Shown here in pieces: positions 44,636-53,104 of a DNA stretch of 64,000 nucleotides (its first letter is position 1; every line of letters starts with the position of its first letter). This DNA comes from Pisolithus tinctorius (Eukaryota > Basidiomycota > Agaricomycetes > Boletales > Pisolithaceae), in the NCBI GenBank assembly GCA_024663395.1, contig JANFAH010000001.1:2914001-2978000 (forward strand). Reading direction: 5' to 3'. The notes below the pieces were generated by a model. That model saw nothing but the letters and a program-made list of their open reading frames with translations, ran no database searches and had not been told where the DNA came from. Both the position numbers and the translations under genes were made by a program.

Positions 44636-47600
44636 ATGTCATCCACCATCCCCACTATCTATCCTCCTACATCATCAGCAGTTCCAGTAGCTATGGCTGC
44701 TCCCCCTGCTCGCTCTGTCCTCACTATGCCCTTGCTTGGCATGAAGTCTGCCCCTGAATTATTCCAAGGAGACCATACCCATGTTCACTCCTTCTTGGAC
44801 CACTATGAACGCCTCTGTGCCTACCACAATGTCACTTCTGACCAGGAAATGGTCGAGTCAATCCTCCAGTACTGCAATGCTCGTGTTAGGGAGATTATTG
44901 AAGGAATGGCTCACTACTACACTCCTGATTGGGCTAACTTGAAGGCTGATCTCCTCAAGTACTTTGATGCTGATCTATCAGATGAAAGGTTCTTTGAAAG
45001 GCATCTCAAGAGCTTTGCTTTGGAGTCTAGGATGCAGCCCATCATGACTCTACAAGACTTTAGGGCTTACAACCGTGGCTTCATTCGCATTGGAGGTTGG
45101 TTGAAGAATAAAGGAAGGATATCAGTTGATGAATATAATCGCTACTTCTGGGCTGGTTTGTCCCCAGTCTTTTGTGGCTTGGTTGAAACTCGTCTCAGGA
45201 CAAAGGATCCCAACCTTGACATCAGCAGGCCATTCCCCTATGATGATGTATGCCAGTCAGCTGAAGAGGTCCTTCGCCGTGATCGCTTTGATGCAGATGA
45301 CCTTGACTTCCTTGGCCCTCGTGCTGCCCCTGCTCCTCAGGCCCAGCCTAATGCTTCTCATCGCTCAGATGGGAGAGATGACAGTGTTCGCCCTCTGCTC
45401 CCTTCCCATGAAGCCAGAAGAAACCTTGAAAGTTTGGAGAAGGAAGGTCCTACTGCTCGCAAACAAGATGAGGTTGAGACCCTAATCAAGTCCCTCTCTC
45501 GCATGTCACTCAATGACCCAGACTACTCCCTCCTTTACTATCGTGCTATCAAGATGGATCCTGATGCTGCAAAGGTGCTTCGTGCTCCTTCCCTTCGTCC
45601 TGCTCCTGCATCTACTCCTGCATCCACTGCCCCTGCTGCTACTTCCTCATCTCAGACCCGTCCTGCTAGAAGGACCATCACTTGTTATGGCTGTGGTGTT
45701 GAAGGCCATGGTGTCGAGAGTTGCCAGGCCATTAATGATCTCATTCAGAAGGGTTCCTTGGCACGTGATGAAAACCATCGAGTCATCTACCCCAATGGAC
45801 AGCGCATCTATCGCAATGGAGAAGAGACTATCCTTCAAGCCTATGAACGCACTAAAGCTGCTACTCAGCCTGCCAATGCAGTTCGCTTTGTTATCCATGA
45901 AGAGGCCAAAGAAGAGTCTAGTGCCGAGATTTATGAGTTGGAAGAAGAACCCCTTGTTGCTGCTGTGGATCGTTCTAACAAGGTTACTAAAGAGAAGAGA
46001 AAGGCTGTCTTTGACAGTGTCCTTGTCCCACCTCATTCGCATGGCAAGGAGAAAGAGACTCAAGAACCAAAGCCCTCATCCTCTGCATCTATCCCTGCTC
46101 CACAGAAAGTACCACTTGCCCCTGCCATTGTACCAGTTGATGTCCATCCCACTGTCTTTGATGGAACTAGAGATGATGCTGTCATGGAAGATGCCACTGT
46201 CCCAAAGCCATCTGGTCAACCCACTGATTCTGCAGACAGGTCTAAGAAATCCAAGCCCCCTCCTACCACTTCCCTGTCTTCATCACTTTCACAGTCTGCC
46301 AACTCTAAAGCCATTGTAGAGCGCATTCTTTCTACTCCCTTGACTGTATCTGTTGGGGAGGTCATTGGATCATCTAGGGATGTTTCTCAGCACCTTCAGG
46401 AGCTTATGCGATTCAAGAGACAGCCCCTGGCTCAGCCAGTCAAGTCTGTTACTGCTGTTGAAGGAACTCCTCCTGCATCCTCCTACTTGGCCTTGACTTC
46501 TAGCCCCCTCATCACTATCAATCTGACTTGCAATGGGCGTCGTGTAACAGGTGTCATTGACTCTGGATCTACCCTCAATGTTGTTCGTGCTGGTATAGCC
46601 CAGTCAGTCATTCGCATGCCCATCGATATGTCACAGACCATCAATATGCGAGATGCAAAAGGAGGTATCTCTACTCTGAAAGGTCTGGTACAAGATGTCC
46701 CTCTCTTCTGTGGTGCTGCCAGGACTTGGACCAATCTATTCGTCGCCCCAGTCACTAATGCAGGCTTTGATCTCCTCCTTGGTCGTCCTTGGGCTCTTGG
46801 AAACTCGGTTAGCATTGTTGAAAGAGAGTCTGGAACTTATGTTGTCTTTGGAGCTGACTCAGATCGCCCCCTGGAGATGTGTGTTACTGAAGGCCAGCTT
46901 GGGTCTGTTGCAGATACCCTTATGGCGACTCTAGAGCCTGTCCATTCTCAGCAAGAAGCCGATGAACCTATGAGAGATGTAGCAGTTGGTACCCCTCATC
47001 ATGTTTCACCCGTTGTCTTCGCTCCACCCCCGTCAACTTCGCAGTCACCCCCTCAGTCACTTGATTCTACTCTGCTGTATCCTGAATCACCCCCAGATGG
47101 GTTTGATGTTGCCTCAGCCTTTCCTGTGTTCCATCCCATTCCTGTCCAAGCATTCCCACCTCCTACCAGTCCCTTTCCTTCGGAGTTTGTTGGTCAGCTT
47201 ACCCAGGAGTTGCAGTCCACTGATGCGAGTGGATTGGAGGATAATCCTACCCTTGCCCAGATTCGTCGCCAGATCAGAAGAGAAGAGTGCCAGTCACTTG
47301 TCTCACTTCTTACTAGCCTTGCTCATCGCACTCCCCATCTATCCTCCCTTTATCTTGACTCAAACCATGCACTTGCTGGAGAAAGAGGTACTGATGAATC
47401 AGGAGTCTACTTCCAAGACTTCCTTATGCTTGATGTTCGCTTAGTCCGACAGGTTCCTGCCCCACTTGAGCATTACCATGAGCTTGAAGGTTCTGCCTAT
47501 GTCAGGTTCTATCCTCGTCTACTCCCACAGGCATCTCCCACTCAGAGCAATGCATCTCCACCTCCAGACCTGCCATCTAACTCGAGTCTACCTGCTTCAC

Positions 47601-48589
47601 GCGTACTTTCTAATGGCATTACTGCTCCGCCTCAGACTCCCTCTCCTCCATCCCCAGGTCCAGTCATCATTCAGGAAGAGCCCACTGATGGTTCCCACCA
47701 GGCTTCACTTCTGTTCTGTAGAGATGCTGCCACTCCAGACTCTGAAGCTACATTCTCCATTTTCAATACTTCCTACTGTGGTTCAGTTGCCCCTACTTCC
47801 CATGATGCTTGCCATGACTCTCAGTCCGCACAACTCGGCGACGAGTTGCGCAGGGATCCATATGCACCCAGTCCATCCACCCATCATCAATCTGCACAAC
47901 TCGACGACGACTTGTGCAGCCATGTGCAGTTGTCTGGTTCATCCTCGGATATAGGTCATGACTCTCAGTCCACGCAACTCGTCGACGAGTTGCGCATGTC
48001 TCACCACTTGTCCAGTCTATCCCCAGATGTACCCACCACACTTTCGCCACTTGACTCTGATATGTTCAACACTAGTATTGGCTCTCGCTTCTATCTGCCT
48101 AGCCCGTCCTTGCCTCAGTCTGCACAACTCGTCGACGACTTGTGCACAAATCCACGTATGCCATTACCCTCCCATCATTCCTTTCCAATGATACATCTCA
48201 AGATGTCCTCTTACATCGAGTCCTGCACTTCCTTCATACTACAGAACTTCCCCCATTCCCTTCCAATACTGCTCGCAAGCGCTTCATTCGCAGATCCTTC
48301 CAGTTCTTCCTTCGTGGAGACCAGCTCTTTAAACGTCGAGGTCCCCATCCTCCAGCCAAGGTCATCTTTGATCCCCATCTCCGTGTCCAGATCCTTGGTC
48401 ATGCTCATGAAGAACTTGGTCATCGTGGAGTTTTTGGAGTCTTTCATACAGTCAGACAGTGCTTTTACTGGCCTCAGATGTATCAAGACATTGCCCATCA
48501 TGTCCGCTCTTGCCATGAGTGCCAGATCCGAAGCACTCGTAAAGCAGAGGTTCCTATCACCATTTCCGCTTCCCCCAGAATCTTTATGA
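44636..48589 (+). CDS. Element 2 gag-protease polyprotein
   Basis: Uninterrupted frame of 1317 codons, ATG at 44636 (MSSTIPTIYPPTSSAVPV). Gag core: PELFQGDHTHVHSFLDHYER, LKSFALESRMQPIMTLQDF and FWAGLSPVFCGLVETRLRT. Zinc knuckle: CYGCGVEGHGVESC. Aspartic protease: GVIDSGSTLNVVRAGI, FDLLLGRPWALGN. After the protease, where RT would be expected, there is only a Ser/Pro-rich region with four copies of S(A/T)QLxD(E/D)L(R/C). The last part (after about 48,150) overlaps the integrase, which is in the -1 frame, so the true product probably ends or shifts before 48,589. Relatives such as element 3 have about 730 residues of RT-RNase H at this point. Confidence 0.85.
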   Translation: MSSTIPTIYPPTSSAVPVAMAAPPARSVLTMPLLGMKSAPELFQGDHTHVHSFLDHYERLCAYHNVTSDQEMVESILQYCNARVREIIEGMAHYYTPDWANLKADLLKYFDADLSDERFFERHLKSFALESRMQPIMTLQDFRAYNRGFIRIGGWLKNKGRISVDEYNRYFWAGLSPVFCGLVETRLRTKDPNLDISRPFPYDDVCQSAEEVLRRDRFDADDLDFLGPRAAPAPQAQPNASHRSDGRDDSVRPLLPSHEARRNLESLEKEGPTARKQDEVETLIKSLSRMSLNDPDYSLLYYRAIKMDPDAAKVLRAPSLRPAPASTPASTAPAATSSSQTRPARRTITCYGCGVEGHGVESCQAINDLIQKGSLARDENHRVIYPNGQRIYRNGEETILQAYERTKAATQPANAVRFVIHEEAKEESSAEIYELEEEPLVAAVDRSNKVTKEKRKAVFDSVLVPPHSHGKEKETQEPKPSSSASIPAPQKVPLAPAIVPVDVHPTVFDGTRDDAVMEDATVPKPSGQPTDSADRSKKSKPPPTTSLSSSLSQSANSKAIVERILSTPLTVSVGEVIGSSRDVSQHLQELMRFKRQPLAQPVKSVTAVEGTPPASSYLALTSSPLITINLTCNGRRVTGVIDSGSTLNVVRAGIAQSVIRMPIDMSQTINMRDAKGGISTLKGLVQDVPLFCGAARTWTNLFVAPVTNAGFDLLLGRPWALGNSVSIVERESGTYVVFGADSDRPLEMCVTEGQLGSVADTLMATLEPVHSQQEADEPMRDVAVGTPHHVSPVVFAPPPSTSQSPPQSLDSTLLYPESPPDGFDVASAFPVFHPIPVQAFPPPTSPFPSEFVGQLTQELQSTDASGLEDNPTLAQIRRQIRREECQSLVSLLTSLAHRTPHLSSLYLDSNHALAGERGTDESGVYFQDFLMLDVRLVRQVPAPLEHYHELEGSAYVRFYPRLLPQASPTQSNASPPPDLPSNSSLPASRVLSNGITAPPQTPSPPSPGPVIIQEEPTDGSHQASLLFCRDAATPDSEATFSIFNTSYCGSVAPTSHDACHDSQSAQLGDELRRDPYAPSPSTHHQSAQLDDDLCSHVQLSGSSSDIGHDSQSTQLVDELRMSHHLSSLSPDVPTTLSPLDSDMFNTSIGSRFYLPSPSLPQSAQLVDDLCTNPRMPLPSHHSFPMIHLKMSSYIESCTSFILQNFPHSLPILLASASFADPSSSSFVETSSLNVEVPILQPRSSLIPISVSRSLVMLMKNLVIVEFLESFIQSDSAFTGLRCIKTLPIMSALAMSARSEALVKQRFLSPFPLPPESL
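47822..48148 (+). repeat. Four in-frame palindromic repeats in element 2 coding region
   Basis: Copies at about 47,826, 47,891, 47,969 and 48,120 carry CAACTCGNCGACGA(G/C)TTG. One contains the perfect 18-base palindrome CAACTCGTCGACGAGTTG. Each encodes a peptide of the type SAQLVDDLC. Confidence 0.85.
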
Positions 48590-49428
48590 AGGTCTATGTC
48601 GACGTCATGCTCATGCCCAAAGCATGTGGTTATCGCTATCTTGTCGCAGCTCGAGATGATCTTTCCCTCGCTGCAGAAGGTCGTGCTCTTCGTCATGCCA
48701 ATGCAGACAGTCTTGCTAAATTCTTCTGGGAAGAGGTCTTCTGTCGTTATGGTGTTATTGCCCAGGTTGTCACTGATAATGGCAGTGAGGTCAAGGGCGC
48801 CTTTGAGAAACTCATGAAGCACTACTCCATTCCTCAGAGTCGCATCTCCCCATATAATTCCAAGGCAAATGGAGTTGTAGAACGCGGTCACTTTGTTATC
48901 AGAGAAGCTATCATCAAGGCTTGTGAAGGAGATCTTTCGCTTTGGCCGTCCAAGGTCCATCATGCATTCTTCGCAGACAAGGTCACTACTCGTCGCTCCA
49001 CTGGATTCAGCCCCTACTTCCTGCTACATGGTCTTGATCCCGTCCTGCCTTTTGACCTCTTCGAGTCCACCTGTCTCGTTGAAGGGTTCTACTCTGGAAT
49101 GTCGTCTCAAGAGCTTCTCGCACTTCGCATTCGACAGTTGGAAAAGAGAGAGGAGGATATCAATGCTGCTTTCACCACTTTGCAGAGGTCTCGTTTACGC
49201 TCCAAGGGTCAGTTTGAGAAGAGGTATGCTTTACGATTGATGAAGTCAGCTTATGAGCCAGGAGATTTGGTATTGGTTCGCAACACGCAGATAGAGAAGG
49301 AACTGGATCGCAAGTCAAAGCCACGCTACCTTGGTCCCTATGAGGTTGTTCGTCGCACCAAGGGAGGCTCCTACGTCCTTAAGGAACTCGATGGCACCAT
49401 TTCTGCTCGAGGTGTCGCGGCATTTTGA
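48142..49428 (+). CDS. Element 2 integrase
   Basis: Frame -1 relative to gag-protease, with no ATG of its own near the start. Upstream helix: RKRFIRRSFQFFLRGDQLFK. HHCC domain: HEELGHRGVFGVFHTVRQC ... VRSCHECQIRS. DDE core: KVYVDVMLMPKACGYRYL, VVTDNGSEVKGAFEKL and ANGVVERGHFVIREA. C-terminal part: YEPGDLVLVRNTQIEKELDR and YEVVRRTKGGSYVLKELDG. The frame stops at TGA 49426-49428 (GVAAF-stop-LIPYYSRH), where element 3 reads AAFRLLPYH, so this is another Arg CGA to TGA change. An acidic Asn/Asp tail follows in the same frame to 49,623. Confidence 0.85.
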   Translation: MHKSTYAITLPSFLSNDTSQDVLLHRVLHFLHTTELPPFPSNTARKRFIRRSFQFFLRGDQLFKRRGPHPPAKVIFDPHLRVQILGHAHEELGHRGVFGVFHTVRQCFYWPQMYQDIAHHVRSCHECQIRSTRKAEVPITISASPRIFMKVYVDVMLMPKACGYRYLVAARDDLSLAAEGRALRHANADSLAKFFWEEVFCRYGVIAQVVTDNGSEVKGAFEKLMKHYSIPQSRISPYNSKANGVVERGHFVIREAIIKACEGDLSLWPSKVHHAFFADKVTTRRSTGFSPYFLLHGLDPVLPFDLFESTCLVEGFYSGMSSQELLALRIRQLEKREEDINAAFTTLQRSRLRSKGQFEKRYALRLMKSAYEPGDLVLVRNTQIEKELDRKSKPRYLGPYEVVRRTKGGSYVLKELDGTISARGVAAF

Positions 49429-49470
49429 CTCATTCCCTATTATTCTCGCCACACTCCCTTACCCAGCATT

Positions 49471-49623
49471 ATGGAAGAAGAAAGAGATGAAGAAGAAGAA
49501 AATAACAGCAGCAATGACAACGACAACGACAACGACAATGACAATGATGAAGAAGATGAAACAGATGATGAAAACAAAGAAACCAATAACAATATCGACT
49601 ACGACTCAGATGACTATTCATGA
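49471..49623 (+). other. Acidic low-complexity tail of element 2 integrase
   Basis: In frame with the integrase beyond its TGA: MEEERDEEEENNSSNDNDND and more Asp/Asn/Glu residues. The DNA is a GACAAC/GACAAT microsatellite. Probably the original C-terminus of the polyprotein. Confidence 0.65.
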
Positions 49624-49713
49624 TTTCCCTTTTTTCATTTCTTACGATACTGATTGCCTGTCATTCCTTCCTTCATTTTTCTTTTTGTTTTCCCTGGGTT
49701 CCCTGCATTGGTC

Positions 49714-49731
49714 GCAATCAGGGACGATTGC
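49714..49731 (+). other. Hairpin 19 nt before the 3' LTR of element 2
   Basis: Stem GCAATC, loop AGGGAC, stem GATTGC, followed by ATTTCTTCTTGCCGGTGGA and the LTR. Loop and spacing match those in element 3. Confidence 0.7.
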
Positions 49732-49750
49732 ATTTCTTCTTGCCGGTGGA

Positions 49751-51618
49751 TGTCACACACCAAAGGTGTTGTGGACATGGTTACAGCTGACTCTGCCTAA
49801 CTCGTCAACGAGTTGCGCACAATGCCCATGCATGCAGATGAAGACTAAAGGCCTCATGCGTAGAAAGACTGTTGGACGTGAACAGTCATCCTTCGCACAA
49901 GAACGAGTCGTCAGTGCTAAAGAGAAAAGAGGAAGCGAGTTAAGCGCGCATTAAAGGTTTTTAGCGCCCGTGTATGGCATTCCGGTTTTCGTTGTATCTC
50001 CACCATTTCCAAAGATATCGACTCCGTTCCCATGCTCGCTTAAAGTGCTCAGCCCCACGATTCTTCCTTCCAAATTTGGAGAGGATCCTCGCACCCTGCA
50101 CGTTTCTACAGCACTCCATCCATCAGACGCTCATTTCGCTAAGTCCGTCAATCATGGCCACCTCTTCGTCGATCATCTCGCTTGTCTCATTTGCCAGAGA
50201 CAGTGGCTATGTATATCTGCCAGGCATTCCCACCAGCTTCCGTCCTGAAGCCCCCTGGTTCATCCCGTCATTGTCAGCCCCGTCTCGTCCCATGCAGCTT
50301 GGTCAGCGTGTTCTCCTTGTCAGTATGACTTCCAGAAGGACGTTCTTTGGTCACCTCAGGTCTGTTGCTCGGTTAGAAAGGTCTTATGTGGTCGTTTCAG
50401 TCTCCCCGGTTGATGAAGCATATGGATCGTTCCTCCCTGCTCCCTGCACCGTCTTTGTTCCAATCTCGTCCATCATTCTTCCTGCATTGCGACAGCTGCA
50501 GTATAATCTACTGTCCTCCAGCCTCCCTGATCGCATTCATGACGAGTATGACATGCATCTTGCCTTCTTACTGCAAGATCCAGCAGAAGATGTCCCCCCT
50601 TCTCCTCCTCCTCCATCAGAGCTCCGTCCATGAAGTTTTTGTTAACTTCGCTGAGAGGATGGAAGGGTGGGAGACGCGATCGCGTATGCTCTCATTGCCC
50701 CACAGACCCCCAATGCCCTAGCCCCCTTTGACGCCTGACTCATGCCCTTCAATTCTGGAATTAATACTTCCCTATCTGGAAACACCATCCATCTGTCATG
50801 CCATCTTTGGATCTAGAGATGTCTCCGCCGAGATCTGACTTGCATCGCCACCCCCTAATGTGATATCAGTGCGCTTACTCAGTTTCTGACTCTATTTGAC
50901 TCATTCTGTGATATTTTGACTATCCTTGACTCGTTCATTGCCAATACTTACCAATCTTCTTTGCTTGCTTACTTTTCGTTTCTCGCTTACTCATCATGAT
51001 TACTCAGTCCTTACTCATTACTTACCAAGTGTTTGTGCCTTGTTTGTCACAAGCTGTGCTCCCCCCTCAGTATATAAACCCCCATGTACTTAGCTACCCA
51101 GAATCAATCAATCAGGAAGCAATTCAGAAGTCATCCAGCAGTCAGTCCAGTGCCTATCTCGTCGTCGACAGTTGAGGCTCCACGAAGGGGTCTATCTGTC
51201 ATCATTCATATACTTGGTAGTTGAGGCTCATTCGGAAGAGTCTATCTGCCTCCATCATTTCATCTGAAGCTTTATCCTCACACTTAGTCAGCAAGTTTGC
51301 TTAGTCACCCATCCACTCCTGTGTAACTCGTCATCGACTTGCGCCAGGAGCATATTTTATCAAAAGTCCATTACCCCCAAGTACTTTCAGCTGAACACCT
51401 TCACTCTGTTCAGCATCCCCTTCCCAATCATTGTCCATTCATCTTCTCCTGCGTAACTCGTCAACGACTTGCGCCAGGAGCACCTCCACTTGAAGTCTCC
51501 CCCCACATCAGGTTTCTCTGCCCTCCAGGTTCCGCGGAGGTAAACCACCACTCGCTTGTATTTGTCTTTGGTGTTGGATTTGTTTGGTTTATACCAGCTT
51601 TCCACACTTTGACTCACA
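49751..51618 (+). repeat. 3' LTR of element 2
   Basis: 1868 bp, nearly identical to 42666-44534. Several differing positions read TG in one LTR and CA in the other, as expected if both lost the same CpG independently. Confidence 0.92.
50154..50633 (+). CDS. LTR-encoded open reading frame, 3' LTR copy
   Basis: Same 159-codon frame as 43069-43548. Here it stays open further upstream to an ATG at 49974, where the left copy has ACG. Nine or so substitutions relative to the left copy include Cys to His, Leu to Val, Ile to Thr and Leu to Pro; none is a stop. No recognised domain. Confidence 0.45.
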   Translation: MATSSSIISLVSFARDSGYVYLPGIPTSFRPEAPWFIPSLSAPSRPMQLGQRVLLVSMTSRRTFFGHLRSVARLERSYVVVSVSPVDEAYGSFLPAPCTVFVPISSIILPALRQLQYNLLSSSLPDRIHDEYDMHLAFLLQDPAEDVPPSPPPPSELRP

Positions 51619-51622
51619 CCGC

Positions 51623-53104
51623 CGTCGTCCACGAAGAGTTCTAGTATGTCTTCTGCGAGTTCCTTATGTAGGCATTGCGTTGCTGTTGCTGAGAACACCG
51701 TTGGTGCTCCTGTCCATCCCATTGCCATTCTTGTGTACCAAAAGTATCCTCTCCTGTCAACGAAGAACGTGAAAAACGGTCTCCATTTTTCTGGGATTTC
51801 GATTGTGTAGAATCTGGACGTGAAGTCGAATACTGACACATACCTTCTGCCGCTCAGCCGCTGCTGCTTGGCCCGTATGTCCCCCTGGAACATCGGGGGT
51901 ATCTGCGATGCTTTATTCAGTTCTGCGAAGTTTTGCGTTACCCTCCATTTTGGCGCGTTGTTTGTTTCTTTCAGTATTGTTTTTTCTGGGACTTGTGTGT
52001 CGGTTTGTTCTTTGAATGGGGGCGGTACATTTGCTTCTATGCACTGCTTGTTTAGTTCTCATTGTATGTCGTCGATTGTCATGCTCTCCGCGTTGTCGTG
52101 TGCTTTTTGTGTGAGTACTGTGGGTGCTACATGTTTGATTCATGGGATGTCTGCACGTTCGATCAGTCCTGCTTCTAACATTTGGTCGACCCATTTGTTC
52201 ATGAATTGTCTTTGCGGTGGGTTCATTGGGTGTTGGCATACTGTGGTGTTGAATGTTGTGTCGTCCAGTATGTTCAAGTCGACCTTTGCTCCTGGGATTG
52301 GTAGTACCTCGCTGAGTGAACATGCAAATACGTCAGCGAATTCTGTTATCAGGTTGATTACTTCCTTTTGCTCCTTTGTTGTTAGATCGTTGCCAATCTT
52401 GACTCCTTCGATAATCAGTTTCACTCGTTTGGGCACGAACAGTTCTGTCTTCCTAGTGAATGCATTAATTTTGTTTTTTACCTTTGTTTCGCCCTGTGAG
52501 GTTTCTACTTCCTTCCGCATTGTGGTGTTGCATTCTGCTTCTTCCTTCGATCTTGCTGTGTTTGCAGTGTGGTTGTGTAGCGCTACCTTCATGTTTCCAT
52601 CCGTGATGGTTACGTTGTCAGTCGTGTAGTCATGTGTTGCTTTGAACGCCTGTAGTAGTGGTTTCCCGAACAGGAATGCCCACCCCCCTGCACTGTCGAA
52701 TACCTCGAAGGTTCCGGTTGCTTCCACACCTTCTATGTTTATCGTGCCCATCCACATGGCTTCTGACGGGACGACTGCTCCATTTGCCATGCATAATGCC
52801 TGCGATGACGGTTGCCATCCTTTTAGTTTGTGCTTGATTGTGTTGAACGTGCTCAGGGCCATAGCCCCTGTCATGGCACTGTCGTCGAACAGTGCTTGTA
52901 CTGTTACCCTGGTGTTGTCTGTGTTCTTGAGCGTGATTGGGTGTGTGAATGGGACAGATTTGCTTGTGTCGTCCTCTACGTTGCCTTGCATTTTGTGTTT
53001 CGTTGCTGAGTATATGTCGAAGGCTGTTGATTTACTTCGATGTACATGCAGGGCGGTTGTTATCGTAGTAGGTACGTTGGAAACCTGGGTCGGTGTGCTG
53101 TCCG
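51623..53104 (-). pseudogene. Element 1 protease and RT N-terminal half
   Basis: In the -1 frame from gag on the minus strand. A protease-like region has VQALFDDSAMTGAMALST and AFLFGKPLLQAFKATHDY, then NLITEFADVFACSLSEVLPI. The RT begins WRVTQNFAELNKASQIPPMF, then RYVSVFDFTSRFYTIEIPEK, WYTRMAMGWTGAPTVF and ELFVDDGG, where element 2 inserted. In-frame TGA codons occur in ADIP-stop-IKHV (about 52,139) and DDIQ-stop-ELNKQC (about 52,061). No intact product is possible. Confidence 0.85.

Larger units (their letters stand above)
42666..51618 (+). mobile_element. Element 2: Gypsy-type LTR element lacking RT and RNase H
   Basis: Two nearly identical LTRs (1869 and 1868 bp), TGTCACAC...GACTCACA, a 4-bp CCGC duplication, a primer-binding site two bases inside the 5' LTR, gag-protease and integrase. 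No RT or RNase H block is present anywhere in the 5.2-kb interior. The low LTR divergence makes it one of the youngest insertions in the block. The LTRs carry an open reading frame, and palindromic repeats occur in both LTRs and the coding region. Confidence 0.9.

Noticed and set aside
47822..48148. CRISPR or integron-type array from the palindromic repeats
   Set aside because: The repeats are unevenly spaced, lie in a gag-derived reading frame, and recur in LTRs.
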